In this document: positions 12,314-20,664 of the stretch, piece by piece
How the letters are laid out: each line of letters opens with the position of its first letter
Position numbering within the stretch: the stretch's first letter is position 1
Assembly (NCBI GenBank): GCA_022793195.1
Contig: JAAWCJ010000016.1
Location: forward strand, 62,001 to 126,000
Length of the DNA stretch: 64,000 nt
DNA from: Lachnospiraceae bacterium
GTDB taxonomy: Bacteria > Bacillota > Clostridia > Lachnospirales > Lachnospiraceae
Reading direction: 5' to 3'
The notes under the pieces: generated by a model
Told to the model about the DNA's origin: nothing
Database searches by the model: none
The model's input: the letters and a program-made list of their open reading frames with translations, nothing else
Made by a program: the position numbers and the translations under genes

Positions 12314-13729
12314 ATGTATATTCTAAAAAACTTATGGAAAAATCTCAGGCGTAATAAAGGCAGAAATTTTATGGTATTGATGATTGCCTTGCTTACACTC
12401 ACATCAGTGACACTCTCGTTCTCCATCAAAACCATATCTGACCTTGCCGTTACACGTTATAAAAACAGTTTTGGCGTACAGGCAAACATCACTGTCGATT
12501 GGGAAAAATTCAATAATGAGATACCGCCTGTCGAAAGGGTAAATGCGGATGGCAGCATATCGGTTGAACAAAACTATGAGTTGCCTGCGCCGGAGCTGGC
12601 CGACTACTTAAAATACGCCGATTCCGCTCATGTAAAACGGACGCTTTATGACGCATCCGTTGCTTTTGCATCCGATACGCTGATTCCGGTTCCCAACAAT
12701 TTAAGACCTGGCGCCGAAATCGTTGATATTGGTGGTATGACGTTGGATGAACTGAAAAAGTTTTTCAACGAAGATGAAGCCGGGCTGAAAGAGATTTTCG
12801 GAAGTACGGAAGAACTACAGAAAGTCATGGATACGAAGAGAAACTGTATCGGCACATTGTGGGGATTCACCGATTTATCACTTTTAACAGATTTTACCGA
12901 GGGAAAACGAAAACTTGAACAGGGGGAATTTCCGGGAGAACAAGGAGAGTGTATTGTCAGCACTGTATTTGCAAAACAGAATAACCTGGAAATCGGTGAT
13001 ACCATTTCTGTTTCCGGCCCGAATAAGGCAGACACAGAAGAAATCACATTAAAGGTGACAGGAATTTACGCAGACTATTTTTCGGAAGCCAGCGCTGCGG
13101 AACTGGGTATGATTTATGCGGATGTGATTACCACCTTTGACACTGTAATGAACAGTGGGTTTCATGATATATCTGTAAATGACGCTACTTTTGTATTAAA
13201 TACTCCAGATGACGCGCCATTATTTCTGAAAGAGATTCATGATAAAGGACTGAATGAATATTACACACTGGCTTATTCAACGGAAGATTATGAAGCCAAC
13301 ACAAAACCACTGAAAAACATTTCCCGCATTGCAAAAGCTTTTACCCTGGCAGCCGGTGTGATTGGTGCCGCCATTCTTCTTCTGATTTCTTGCTTCAATA
13401 TAAGGGAGAGGAAATATGAAATTGGCGTACTCAGGGCAATGGGTATGAAAAAAGCAGGTGTTGCGAAAGGAATGGTCTATGAAACGCTGATACTTATGTT
13501 TATTAGCTTTGTATTGAGTGTGTTTTTAGGTGGTGTAATTACAAAGCCAATGACAGCCGCTTTACTTGGAAATTTGGAGGGGGTAAATCAAACACTGCCT
13601 CCAGTGGCAATTCTATTTAGCGCATGTTTATCTTATCATTGGCCTTCAGTGTGTTGGCGGGGTTTTGTTCTTTACTTGCGGTTATGCGTCATGAACCGAT
13701 GCGGATTCTCATGGAAAGGGATTAGGTGA
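12314..13729 (+). CDS. FtsX/MacB-type ABC transporter permease; 3' end frameshifted (in-frame continuation would end at 13725)
   Basis: MacB periplasmic core-like region and C-terminal TMs (SCFNIRERKYEIGVLRAMGMKK); tail LSYHWPSVCWRGF is not family-like, whereas the neighbouring frame reads RMFILSLAFSVLAGFCSLLAVMRHEPMRILMERD*. Confidence 0.85.
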   Translation: MYILKNLWKNLRRNKGRNFMVLMIALLTLTSVTLSFSIKTISDLAVTRYKNSFGVQANITVDWEKFNNEIPPVERVNADGSISVEQNYELPAPELADYLKYADSAHVKRTLYDASVAFASDTLIPVPNNLRPGAEIVDIGGMTLDELKKFFNEDEAGLKEIFGSTEELQKVMDTKRNCIGTLWGFTDLSLLTDFTEGKRKLEQGEFPGEQGECIVSTVFAKQNNLEIGDTISVSGPNKADTEEITLKVTGIYADYFSEASAAELGMIYADVITTFDTVMNSGFHDISVNDATFVLNTPDDAPLFLKEIHDKGLNEYYTLAYSTEDYEANTKPLKNISRIAKAFTLAAGVIGAAILLLISCFNIRERKYEIGVLRAMGMKKAGVAKGMVYETLILMFISFVLSVFLGGVITKPMTAALLGNLEGVNQTLPPVAILFSACLSYHWPSVCWRGFVLYLRLCVMNRCGFSWKGIR

Positions 13730-13765
13730 AAATGGTGGATATTTTAACATTAAAAGACATCTCTT

Positions 13766-14416
13766 ATGGTTTTAAAAGACATCTCTTATGGTTATGACGG
13801 AACGGAAAAGATGGTGCTTCATAATATTTCGTATGTTTTTGAAACGGGGAAATTATACTGTATTACAGGAGCTTCCGGTGAGGGGAAAACGACACTTCTT
13901 TCTTTGATGGCGGGACTAGATTTGTGTTCATGCGGAGAAATATACTATGAGAACCGGGACATAGCATTGATGGACCGTGATGAATACCGTTCTAAAAAAG
14001 TGGGAGTAGTTTTTCAAAGCTATAATTTGCTGCAAAATGTAACAGCGGCAGAAAATATAATATTGTCCATGAATATTGCCGGGAAGCAGGGAAAACAGAC
14101 AAATAAAGAGGCGTATGCAATGCTTGAAAAAGTAGGTATCAGCCACGAAAAAGCCGACCGGAAAATCTTAAAGCTGTCTGGTGGGGAACAACAGCGTGTT
14201 GCCATTGTAAGGGCGACTGCAAATGGTTCCCCGGTTTTGATTGCCGATGAACCTACTGGAAACTTAGATGCAGATAATGAAGGGACGGTTATGGACATAT
14301 TCAAAAAGATTTCTCACGAAGAAAATAAATGTGTCATTGTGGTTACCCATTCCCGGAAAGCTGTTTGTGAAGCGGATGTTGTCCTTAAACTGCATAAGGG
14401 GGAGTTGTCCCTGTAG
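13766..14416 (+). CDS. ABC transporter ATP-binding protein; 5' end disrupted by a 22-bp tandem duplication (probable ancestral start 13732)
   Basis: Walker A GASGEGKTTL, signature LSGGEQQRVAIVRA, Walker B VLIADEPTGNLD. Confidence 0.93.
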   Translation: MVLKDISYGYDGTEKMVLHNISYVFETGKLYCITGASGEGKTTLLSLMAGLDLCSCGEIYYENRDIALMDRDEYRSKKVGVVFQSYNLLQNVTAAENIILSMNIAGKQGKQTNKEAYAMLEKVGISHEKADRKILKLSGGEQQRVAIVRATANGSPVLIADEPTGNLDADNEGTVMDIFKKISHEENKCVIVVTHSRKAVCEADVVLKLHKGELSL

Positions 14417-14562
14417 ATGGGGCGTTGAATATGAAAGGATTCTTAAGGAGGAGTGCAGATTTCTAAAAAAAGTGTAAATTTAAATGAAAAAAATATTGAA
14501 AAATTATAAATATATTGCTAGAATAATATGGTACTTCATAGGAAGTTTAAGGAGGTAAAGCG

Positions 14563-14934
14563 GTGAAGTATTATCCACTGACCGGAGAAGAGCAGGAAAT
14601 TGACAAACTGACGGCAGACTACAAGAGTGCGAAGGAAATCGGCGTGGTCAGGCTGGGGGCAGAGCATTTATATTTCCGTAAATCCAGGAAAATTTACTAT
14701 GCGGCATATTCTGATATCCGGCGCGCATTCCGCAGGGTACTGTTGGTTCCTGCAAAGCTTTGTTGTGGGAAAGGGGATCTGCATGTGGAAAGCCTCGTGA
14801 TTTGTTCGGACACAGAAGAGCTTGCCCAGATCCAGCTTCCGGGAACCAGAGCAGCCAAAGGGTTGATTGAAGAGTTGAAAAAACGGCTTCCTGAGGCTGA
14901 ATTTACAGCCCGTCCCGCCGGGGAAAAAGGCTGA
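14563..14934 (+). CDS. Hypothetical protein (123 aa, GTG start)
   Basis: Good SD (aaggaggtaaag) 7 nt before GTG; no recognised motif. Confidence 0.65.
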   Translation: MKYYPLTGEEQEIDKLTADYKSAKEIGVVRLGAEHLYFRKSRKIYYAAYSDIRRAFRRVLLVPAKLCCGKGDLHVESLVICSDTEELAQIQLPGTRAAKGLIEELKKRLPEAEFTARPAGEKG

Positions 14935-14986
14935 CGAAAAAACAGTCTCCCTGCCTGGTATGTCCAATGTAAGAGGAGGAAAACAC

Positions 14987-15478
14987 GTGGATATGACAGA
15001 AAAGCTTGATAAGCTGCTTCGCTCTTTTGAGGTTTATTATGATGTACATAGAGAAAATGTGACAGAACCATTTGCAGCGGAAGCAGAATTCAGCCTTCAT
15101 GACGAGCAGTATTTTCTGGTGAAAAGTGCAAGGCTCTCGGAAGCAGATTCTAAGGAGCATGTTTATTTTGCCACGGCCGGCCATTTGGATGTGTCCGGGC
15201 TTACTGCTTTTGATGAAGCGGCATGGACGAAGGGGTTGACCCTTGTGACGCCTCATGCAAACCACCGGAATACGGATATTGTACTGGTGGTTTTGGCAGA
15301 GCACATGGATGAGGAAGTATTTTCCCTGGTGCCGAAGCTGAAACATTATAAAAGCTACCGTCTTGGATTTCAGGGATGGAGCCATTACCGTTTGATTGCC
15401 GTAGAGCTTTCTTCCGGGCGCGTGGCCTGTAACCGCCAGGGCCAGAGCCTGAAGAAACTCGTTAGCAATATAATTTAA
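14987..15478 (+). CDS. Hypothetical protein (GTG start)
   Basis: SD gaggagg; continuous ORF immediately upstream of cstA; no recognised family. Confidence 0.65.
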   Translation: MDMTEKLDKLLRSFEVYYDVHRENVTEPFAAEAEFSLHDEQYFLVKSARLSEADSKEHVYFATAGHLDVSGLTAFDEAAWTKGLTLVTPHANHRNTDIVLVVLAEHMDEEVFSLVPKLKHYKSYRLGFQGWSHYRLIAVELSSGRVACNRQGQSLKKLVSNII

Positions 15479-15497
15479 AAAAGAAGGAGAATGAAAA

Positions 15498-17225
15498 ATG
15501 ACAGCATTACTTATTATTCTTGTTGCGATTGTTCTGCTGGCCATCGGTTATGTTTTCTATGGTTCCTGGCTGGCAAAACAATGGGGTATTGACCCGAAAA
15601 GAAAAACCCCCGCGCTTGAGATGGAAGATGGTGTGGATTACGTGGCGGCTCCGCCTGCAGTTTTGATGGGACACCACTTTTCTTCGATTGCAGGTGCAGG
15701 CCCGATCAACGGACCGATTCAGGCGTCCGTATTTGGATGGGTTCCCGTATTCCTCTGGTGTATTATCGGCGGTATCTTTTTTGGAGGTCTCCAGGATTTT
15801 GGTTCTTTGTTTGCTTCCATTCGCCATGAGGGAAAATCCGTAGGTGAGATTATCAAGGATTCCATGGGCAAGAGGGCTCAGAAATTATTTATCATTTTTG
15901 CCCTGCTGGTTCTGATTCTGGTTATCGCTTCCTTCGTAAACGTTGTGGCAGGTACGTTCTTTACTGCGGCGGATGCTGACGTCACCTTTGGTATTACGAC
16001 GAATCCCACCGGGAACCAGACGACAGCCATGATTTCCGTACTGTTTATCGTACTGGCCATTATTTATGGTATCCTGACCAACCGTTTCGGCATGAAGACA
16101 GGTCCTGCAACGATTCTTGGCCTCATTGGTATCGTGGCGATTGTGGCTCTTGGATTAAACGTGGGCCTTGCCATGAGCCGCATCGGCTGGATTGTATTTA
16201 TCGGCGTTTATATTACGGTGGCTTCTTTGATTCCTGTTTGGATTATGCTGCAACCCCGTGATTATCTGTCCAGCTTCCTGCTGTACGCGATGATGGCCCT
16301 GGCCATTGTCGGAATTTTGATTTCTGCGTTTACAGGAAGTACTACCTTTACCATTCCGGCTTTTACCGGATGGAAAACAGGGATCGGTACATTATTCCCG
16401 GCTCTGTTTATCACAGTGGCCTGTGGTGCATGTTCCGGTTTCCACAGCCTGATTTCCACAGGTACGTCCTCCAAACAGCTGGATAATGAAAAGAACGCCA
16501 AGGCCATCGGCTATGGTTCCATGCTGATTGAGTCCGCACTGGGTATTGTGGCCCTGATTGCGGTAGGTATGGTATTTGACAAGTATTTAGCCAAAGAATT
16601 TGGTTCTCCCTCCGCCGCATTTGCAGGTGGTATCGCCCTGATGTTTGGTGTGGAGACTTCCGGAGTTTACGGTACTATTTATGCTTTGCTTACACTGGCG
16701 GTTTCCGTATTTGCCCTGACTTCCCTGGATACCGGCACACGTCTTTCCCGTTTTATGTTCTCTGAGCTGTTCTTAAAAGATGGTGAGAGTACATACAAAG
16801 ATGCCCATGGTATCCGTAAAGTACTGGCTCATCCCCTTGTGGGCACCGGCCTCATGGTTCTCATCGGCTGTATTTTAGGCGGCCTGAGCCTGAGCCAGAT
16901 TTGGGGTCTCTTTGGTGCTGCCAACCAGCTTCTTGCAGGCATTGCCCTTATGGCTGTGGCTGCATGGCTTGGAAACGTGGGCAAGAACAACAAAATGTTC
17001 TATGTTCCCATGGTATTTATGCTGGCTGCGACCCTGACCAGCCTGGTTATTACGATCATCAATAAAGTCAAACTGATCGCCGGCATGGTGGAAGGAGCCG
17101 CTGCTGCATGGGGTGACTGGTTCCAGTTGATTTTTGCTGCTGCCATGGCTGTCCTGGCTGTGATTCTGGTGGTGGAAGGGCTTCAGACTTTCCGCGCACA
17201 GGCGGCAAAGAAGAGTGCGAACTAA
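15498..17225 (+). CDS. cstA: Carbon starvation protein CstA family (peptide/pyruvate transporter)
   Basis: HHFSSIAGAGPINGPIQASVFGWVPVFLW...GGIFFGGLQDFGSLFASIRHEGKSVGEII. Confidence 0.95.
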   Translation: MTALLIILVAIVLLAIGYVFYGSWLAKQWGIDPKRKTPALEMEDGVDYVAAPPAVLMGHHFSSIAGAGPINGPIQASVFGWVPVFLWCIIGGIFFGGLQDFGSLFASIRHEGKSVGEIIKDSMGKRAQKLFIIFALLVLILVIASFVNVVAGTFFTAADADVTFGITTNPTGNQTTAMISVLFIVLAIIYGILTNRFGMKTGPATILGLIGIVAIVALGLNVGLAMSRIGWIVFIGVYITVASLIPVWIMLQPRDYLSSFLLYAMMALAIVGILISAFTGSTTFTIPAFTGWKTGIGTLFPALFITVACGACSGFHSLISTGTSSKQLDNEKNAKAIGYGSMLIESALGIVALIAVGMVFDKYLAKEFGSPSAAFAGGIALMFGVETSGVYGTIYALLTLAVSVFALTSLDTGTRLSRFMFSELFLKDGESTYKDAHGIRKVLAHPLVGTGLMVLIGCILGGLSLSQIWGLFGAANQLLAGIALMAVAAWLGNVGKNNKMFYVPMVFMLAATLTSLVITIINKVKLIAGMVEGAAAAWGDWFQLIFAAAMAVLAVILVVEGLQTFRAQAAKKSAN

Positions 17226-17260
17226 AAAGAATCTTTTGCCAGGCTAGTCCTGGAAAAACA

Positions 17261-17300
17261 GGCCGTCCGCTGCGGTGTATGCCGCAGCAGGCGGCTTTTA
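17261..17300 (+). terminator. Rho-independent terminator after cstA
   Basis: GCCGTCCGCTGCGGTGTATGCCGCAGCAGGCGGCTTTT. Confidence 0.75.
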
Positions 17301-17442
17301 TCGTATAGGCTTCCCGTATCCGAATCCATATAGAAAATTTTGTTTCATACGATGAAAAAACAGAGAAAAATACTTGCATATTGAATGGGGATATGGTACA
17401 ATAATCATCGGTTTAAATATAAGTGAGGATAAGAAAAAGCTG

Positions 17443-17525
17443 GCGGATGTGGCGGAATGGCAGACGCATCAGACTCAAAATCTGACGAGGGCGACCTCGT
17501 GTGGGTTCAAGTCCCACCATCCGCA
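17443..17525 (+). tRNA. tRNA-Leu (CAA)
   Basis: GCGGATG...CATCCGC acceptor; anticodon loop CTCAAAA; long variable arm; GGTTCAAGTCC T-arm. Confidence 0.95.
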
Positions 17526-17555
17526 TGGTGGATATCGGTATTTTTATCCATATAC

Positions 17556-17626
17556 GCGGATATAGTTCATTGGTAGAACACCAGCTTCCCAAGCTGGATA
17601 GGCGGGTTCGATTCCCGTTATCCGCT
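17556..17626 (+). tRNA. tRNA-Gly (CCC)
   Basis: GCGGATA...TATCCGC acceptor; CCAGC-TTCCCAA-GCTGG anticodon arm; GGTTCGATTCC T-arm. Confidence 0.95.
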
Positions 17627-17633
17627 GTTCTGA

Positions 17634-17685
17634 AAAATCCCAGGGATGGCTACATGAAAAATGATAGTCCATTCTTGGGATTTTT
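17634..17685 (+). terminator. Terminator of the tRNA transcript
   Basis: AAAAATCCCAGGG ... TTGGGATTTTT. Confidence 0.6.
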
Positions 17686-17739
17686 ATGTATAAACATACC
17701 GTCGATTGACAAAAACATACATGGCCGGATAAGGGTGAA

Positions 17740-17816
17740 TTTTGCCATAGACTGCGTTACTTTCGCTTCGCGTACGTTTCTGTACACGTCGTTTAAGTAC
17801 CTTGTCTATGGCAAAA
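17740..17816. repeat. Inverted repeat: 13-bp perfect arms TTTTGCCATAGAC / GTCTATGGCAAAA with a ~51-nt loop
   Basis: Direct reading of sequence. Confidence 0.8.
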
Positions 17817-17846
17817 TCAGACATATGCAGTTCAGCCTGCATGACG

Positions 17847-17895
17847 GGGCTGGTTTACAGAAATGTAGGCCAACCCCGCTTTTTCTTTTTTCTCA
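17847..17895 (+). terminator. Hairpin followed by T-rich run, terminator-like
   Basis: GGGGCTGGTTTACAGAAATGTAGGCCAACCCCGCTTTTTCTTTTTT. Confidence 0.6.
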
Positions 17896-17963
17896 CATCT
17901 TAATCCTATATGACAAAAAAGCAAACCGCAAAAACAGCTTGCCTGAAGATCCGCAAAAAACTC

Positions 17964-17983
17964 TCGCAGAATGACCAAATCTG
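17964..17983 (+). repeat. Left arm of 20-bp inverted repeat flanking the recombinase
   Basis: TCGCAGAATGACCAAATCTG; reverse complement at 19450..19469. Confidence 0.9.
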
Positions 17984-18242
17984 AGAAATCCAAATGATAA
18001 CGGAAGGCTGTTTTCCATACACTAGATTTATTATATTATACGCAGTTTGAGGGATGATTGCAAGTCTCCCTATAAAATTTTTAAAAATCCGGCGCCTCAT
18101 GCCTACAATATATTTAGAAAACCACTGCTTTTCCGGAGAGCTCAAGCAGAAAAACGAAAAGGGAACGGGTAGTTTTGTGGTCGGTTTTATGGTAAAAAAT
18201 TACTACAGAAAAATGCAGGACAAGAAAAACGGAGGACAAAAA

Positions 18243-19411
18243 ATGGCAAGGCATGGAGAAAACATCAGAAAGAGGACAGACGGGAGATGGGAAGGGCGTT
18301 ACAAGGTATTTGATGAAAACAGGGGAAAATATCTTTACCGCTCCATATATGGCAGAGATTATGAAGAAACAAAAGAAAAACTTTTCATGGCCAGGTTCGC
18401 CCCTGCCGCCCATGATATAGGGAAAAGAACAGTGTCAAAAACTAAGGGAGGCCTCCGGGAAAATACGGTCGGGAATAGAAAGGCAGTCCTGTTCTCACAG
18501 GTTGCCGGAGAATGGCTCACAGAACTTTCCGGCAAACGGAAAATATCTACTTGCATAAAGTATGATACCGTATATCGGATACATCTTGCGGTATCATCGG
18601 TTCATGCCAGCTTTCCTCCGAAATGGCACAGGAACTGCATGGAAAGATTTTTGACCACTTATCGGGAAAGGAATTGTCGGAAAGCCTGCAAAAAAGTGTT
18701 ATCTGCATTGCCAACCAGATCCTTACCCTCGCAAACAAACGTTATCTGGCAGACATCCCGCTGCTGAAACGTCCGCCTACAAAATCGAAGAGAAAGAGGG
18801 TCACAACATTTTCCAGGGCAGAACAGGCAGTGCTTCTCGGTTGCATTTATGGGCGGATGGACAAATTCATGTCCGCGGTACTGTTATGCCTGTATGCCGG
18901 GCTGCGAATCGGGGAACTGTGTGCGCTCCGATGGTCGGATATTGACTTTGACGGAAAGACTTTGACGGTAAAACGAACCGTGCAGCGTATCGTCGTACCG
19001 GGACACATGACGAAAACGATCTTGTTGGAAACAGATCCCAAAAGCGAAAGCTCCAGGAGGACGATTCCGCTGGCTTCGGAGCTTTTGGAGATTCTTTCCC
19101 GCTTCAAAGGGGAACAGCGCTATGTGTTTGGAGAGGAGAAGCCGCTGGATCCCCGGACAATGCAAAATCGTTTCAAAAAAATTCTGAAAGAGGCCGGAAT
19201 TGATGGCCGGACTTTCCATACCCTGCGCCATACCTTTGCTACAAACTGTGTGGAAAACGGCATGGATGTAAAAACATTGAGCGAGATTTTGGGACATTCC
19301 GATGTGAAAACCACCTTGAACCGCTATGTCCATCCGACTATGGATTCAAAAAGGAAACAGATTGGGGCGCTTTCAGATTTTTATGGTCAGATTTGTGGTC
19401 GGGTAGCTTAA
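18243..19411 (+). pseudogene. Tyrosine recombinase/integrase, split by a frameshift near 18585-18605
   Basis: N-terminal SAM-like region in frame of ORF 18054..18767 (MARHGENIRKRTDGRWEGRY...), catalytic domain in frame of ORF 18623..19411 (GLRIGELCALRW, HTLRHTFATNCVENGMDVKTLSEILGHSDVKTTLNRYVH). Confidence 0.9.
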
Positions 19412-19449
19412 TGAAATGACGGAATCACAGGAAAAATAAAAGATTTTCG

Positions 19450-19469
19450 CAGATTTGGTCATTCTGCGA
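19450..19469 (-). repeat. Right arm of 20-bp inverted repeat flanking the recombinase
   Basis: CAGATTTGGTCATTCTGCGA = reverse complement of 17964..17983. Confidence 0.9.
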
Positions 19470-19628
19470 AAAATGGGTGGGGATTCTGCCTGTCTGTCGA
19501 AACCTTACGGTTGCGGCTTATGTACGCCGGTGGTGAAATCCAATAAGAGAGAAGATGCTGGAAACCATGACAACTAAAACTATACGTGCAATTAGTTGTG
19601 TTTTCAAGATCGAGGAGTGAGCATCAGA

Positions 19629-20630
19629 TTGACAGGAAAGGATTTACCAGGACAGCAGAAAAAGACCCGGCCGCGGATTGAAGTGGGCTGCCGTATCGGC
19701 AAGCTGACCATAACCGCCCCCACGGTAGAGCGAAAAGGCGGCTACACTGTCTGGTTGTGCCGCTGTGATTGCGGCGGTGAGATCATGCTGGATACCCGCT
19801 GTCCGCAAAGGCAGACAGTAACGGACTGCGGCTGTGTGTCCAAGGTCAAGCCGGGACAGAAGGATATTGCCGGTATGCGTTTTGGTAAACTGACCGCCAT
19901 AGAACCCGACGGCCAGGTCATACGGGGCAGTGTGGTTTGGCTGTGCCGTTGTGACTGCGGCGGCGAGGTTCATGCCCCGCTCCATCAACTGACTGCCGGA
20001 TACCGGAAAAGCTGCGGCTGTCTCAGCCATCCTGCCAGGAAGAACTATGTCGGGAAACGCTTTGGGTGTCTGACCGTGACAGCATATGCCGGGAAACGGG
20101 ACGGGATGCACCGCTGGAGGTGTGTATGCGATTGCGGGAATGAAACCATTGTTGGACAGACGTTACTTCAAACAGGAAAGACTAAGAGCTGCGGATGCCT
20201 CCAGTCGGAAGTCTACCGGGATAATCTGAAGCTGATTGACGGCACTTCGGTGACTATTTTGGAAACGACAAGGAATCGGCTGATAGCCAGTAACACCAGC
20301 GGGTATACCGGAGTTTATCTGAACCGAAGGAACGGCAGATGGGTTGCGCAGATCACTTTCAAGGGAAAGACCTACTACCTGGGTTCCTATGCCGACAAAA
20401 AGGAAGCGGTTCTCGCCCGCAAGCGGGGAGAAGAACTGCATGACGATTTTCTCGAATGGTATTACGCAAACCACCCTAAAGACGAAAGCATAAAACCGGA
20501 AGGGCAGCAAACGGCGATGGATACTCAGAAAGGGGAATACTTGGGAAAAGGAATCTGTGGGATAAATGAACCATATGTGACATCAAACGGATCAACAACA
20601 AAAAAAGAAACGGCGGCCGGAGCCTTTTAA
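19629..20630 (+). CDS. Cys-rich zinc-ribbon-like repeat protein with C-terminal AP2-like DNA-binding domain (start uncertain; ORF 19596..20630)
   Basis: Three repeats of ~50 aa with W-x-C-x-C-D-C-G...(S/D)CGC; C-terminal TSGYTGVYLNRRNGRWVAQITFKGKTYYLGSYADKKEAVLARKRGEE resembles AP2 integrase-like domains. Confidence 0.8.
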   Translation: MTGKDLPGQQKKTRPRIEVGCRIGKLTITAPTVERKGGYTVWLCRCDCGGEIMLDTRCPQRQTVTDCGCVSKVKPGQKDIAGMRFGKLTAIEPDGQVIRGSVVWLCRCDCGGEVHAPLHQLTAGYRKSCGCLSHPARKNYVGKRFGCLTVTAYAGKRDGMHRWRCVCDCGNETIVGQTLLQTGKTKSCGCLQSEVYRDNLKLIDGTSVTILETTRNRLIASNTSGYTGVYLNRRNGRWVAQITFKGKTYYLGSYADKKEAVLARKRGEELHDDFLEWYYANHPKDESIKPEGQQTAMDTQKGEYLGKGICGINEPYVTSNGSTTKKETAAGAF

Positions 20631-20664
20631 ACGGCGGCCGGGTAATACGGAGGAAAGAAACCTT

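Noticed and set aside
17501-17974. ORF of 157 aa running through the tRNA-Gly region
   Set aside because: It overlaps both tRNA genes, a terminator and the inverted repeat; non-coding composition
19475-19620. c-di-GMP riboswitch upstream of the AP2/pel genes
   Set aside because: Looked for GEMM-type conserved blocks because of the Pel association; none were recognisable. Only a short ACAACTAA...TTAGTTGT palindrome at about 19570-19600
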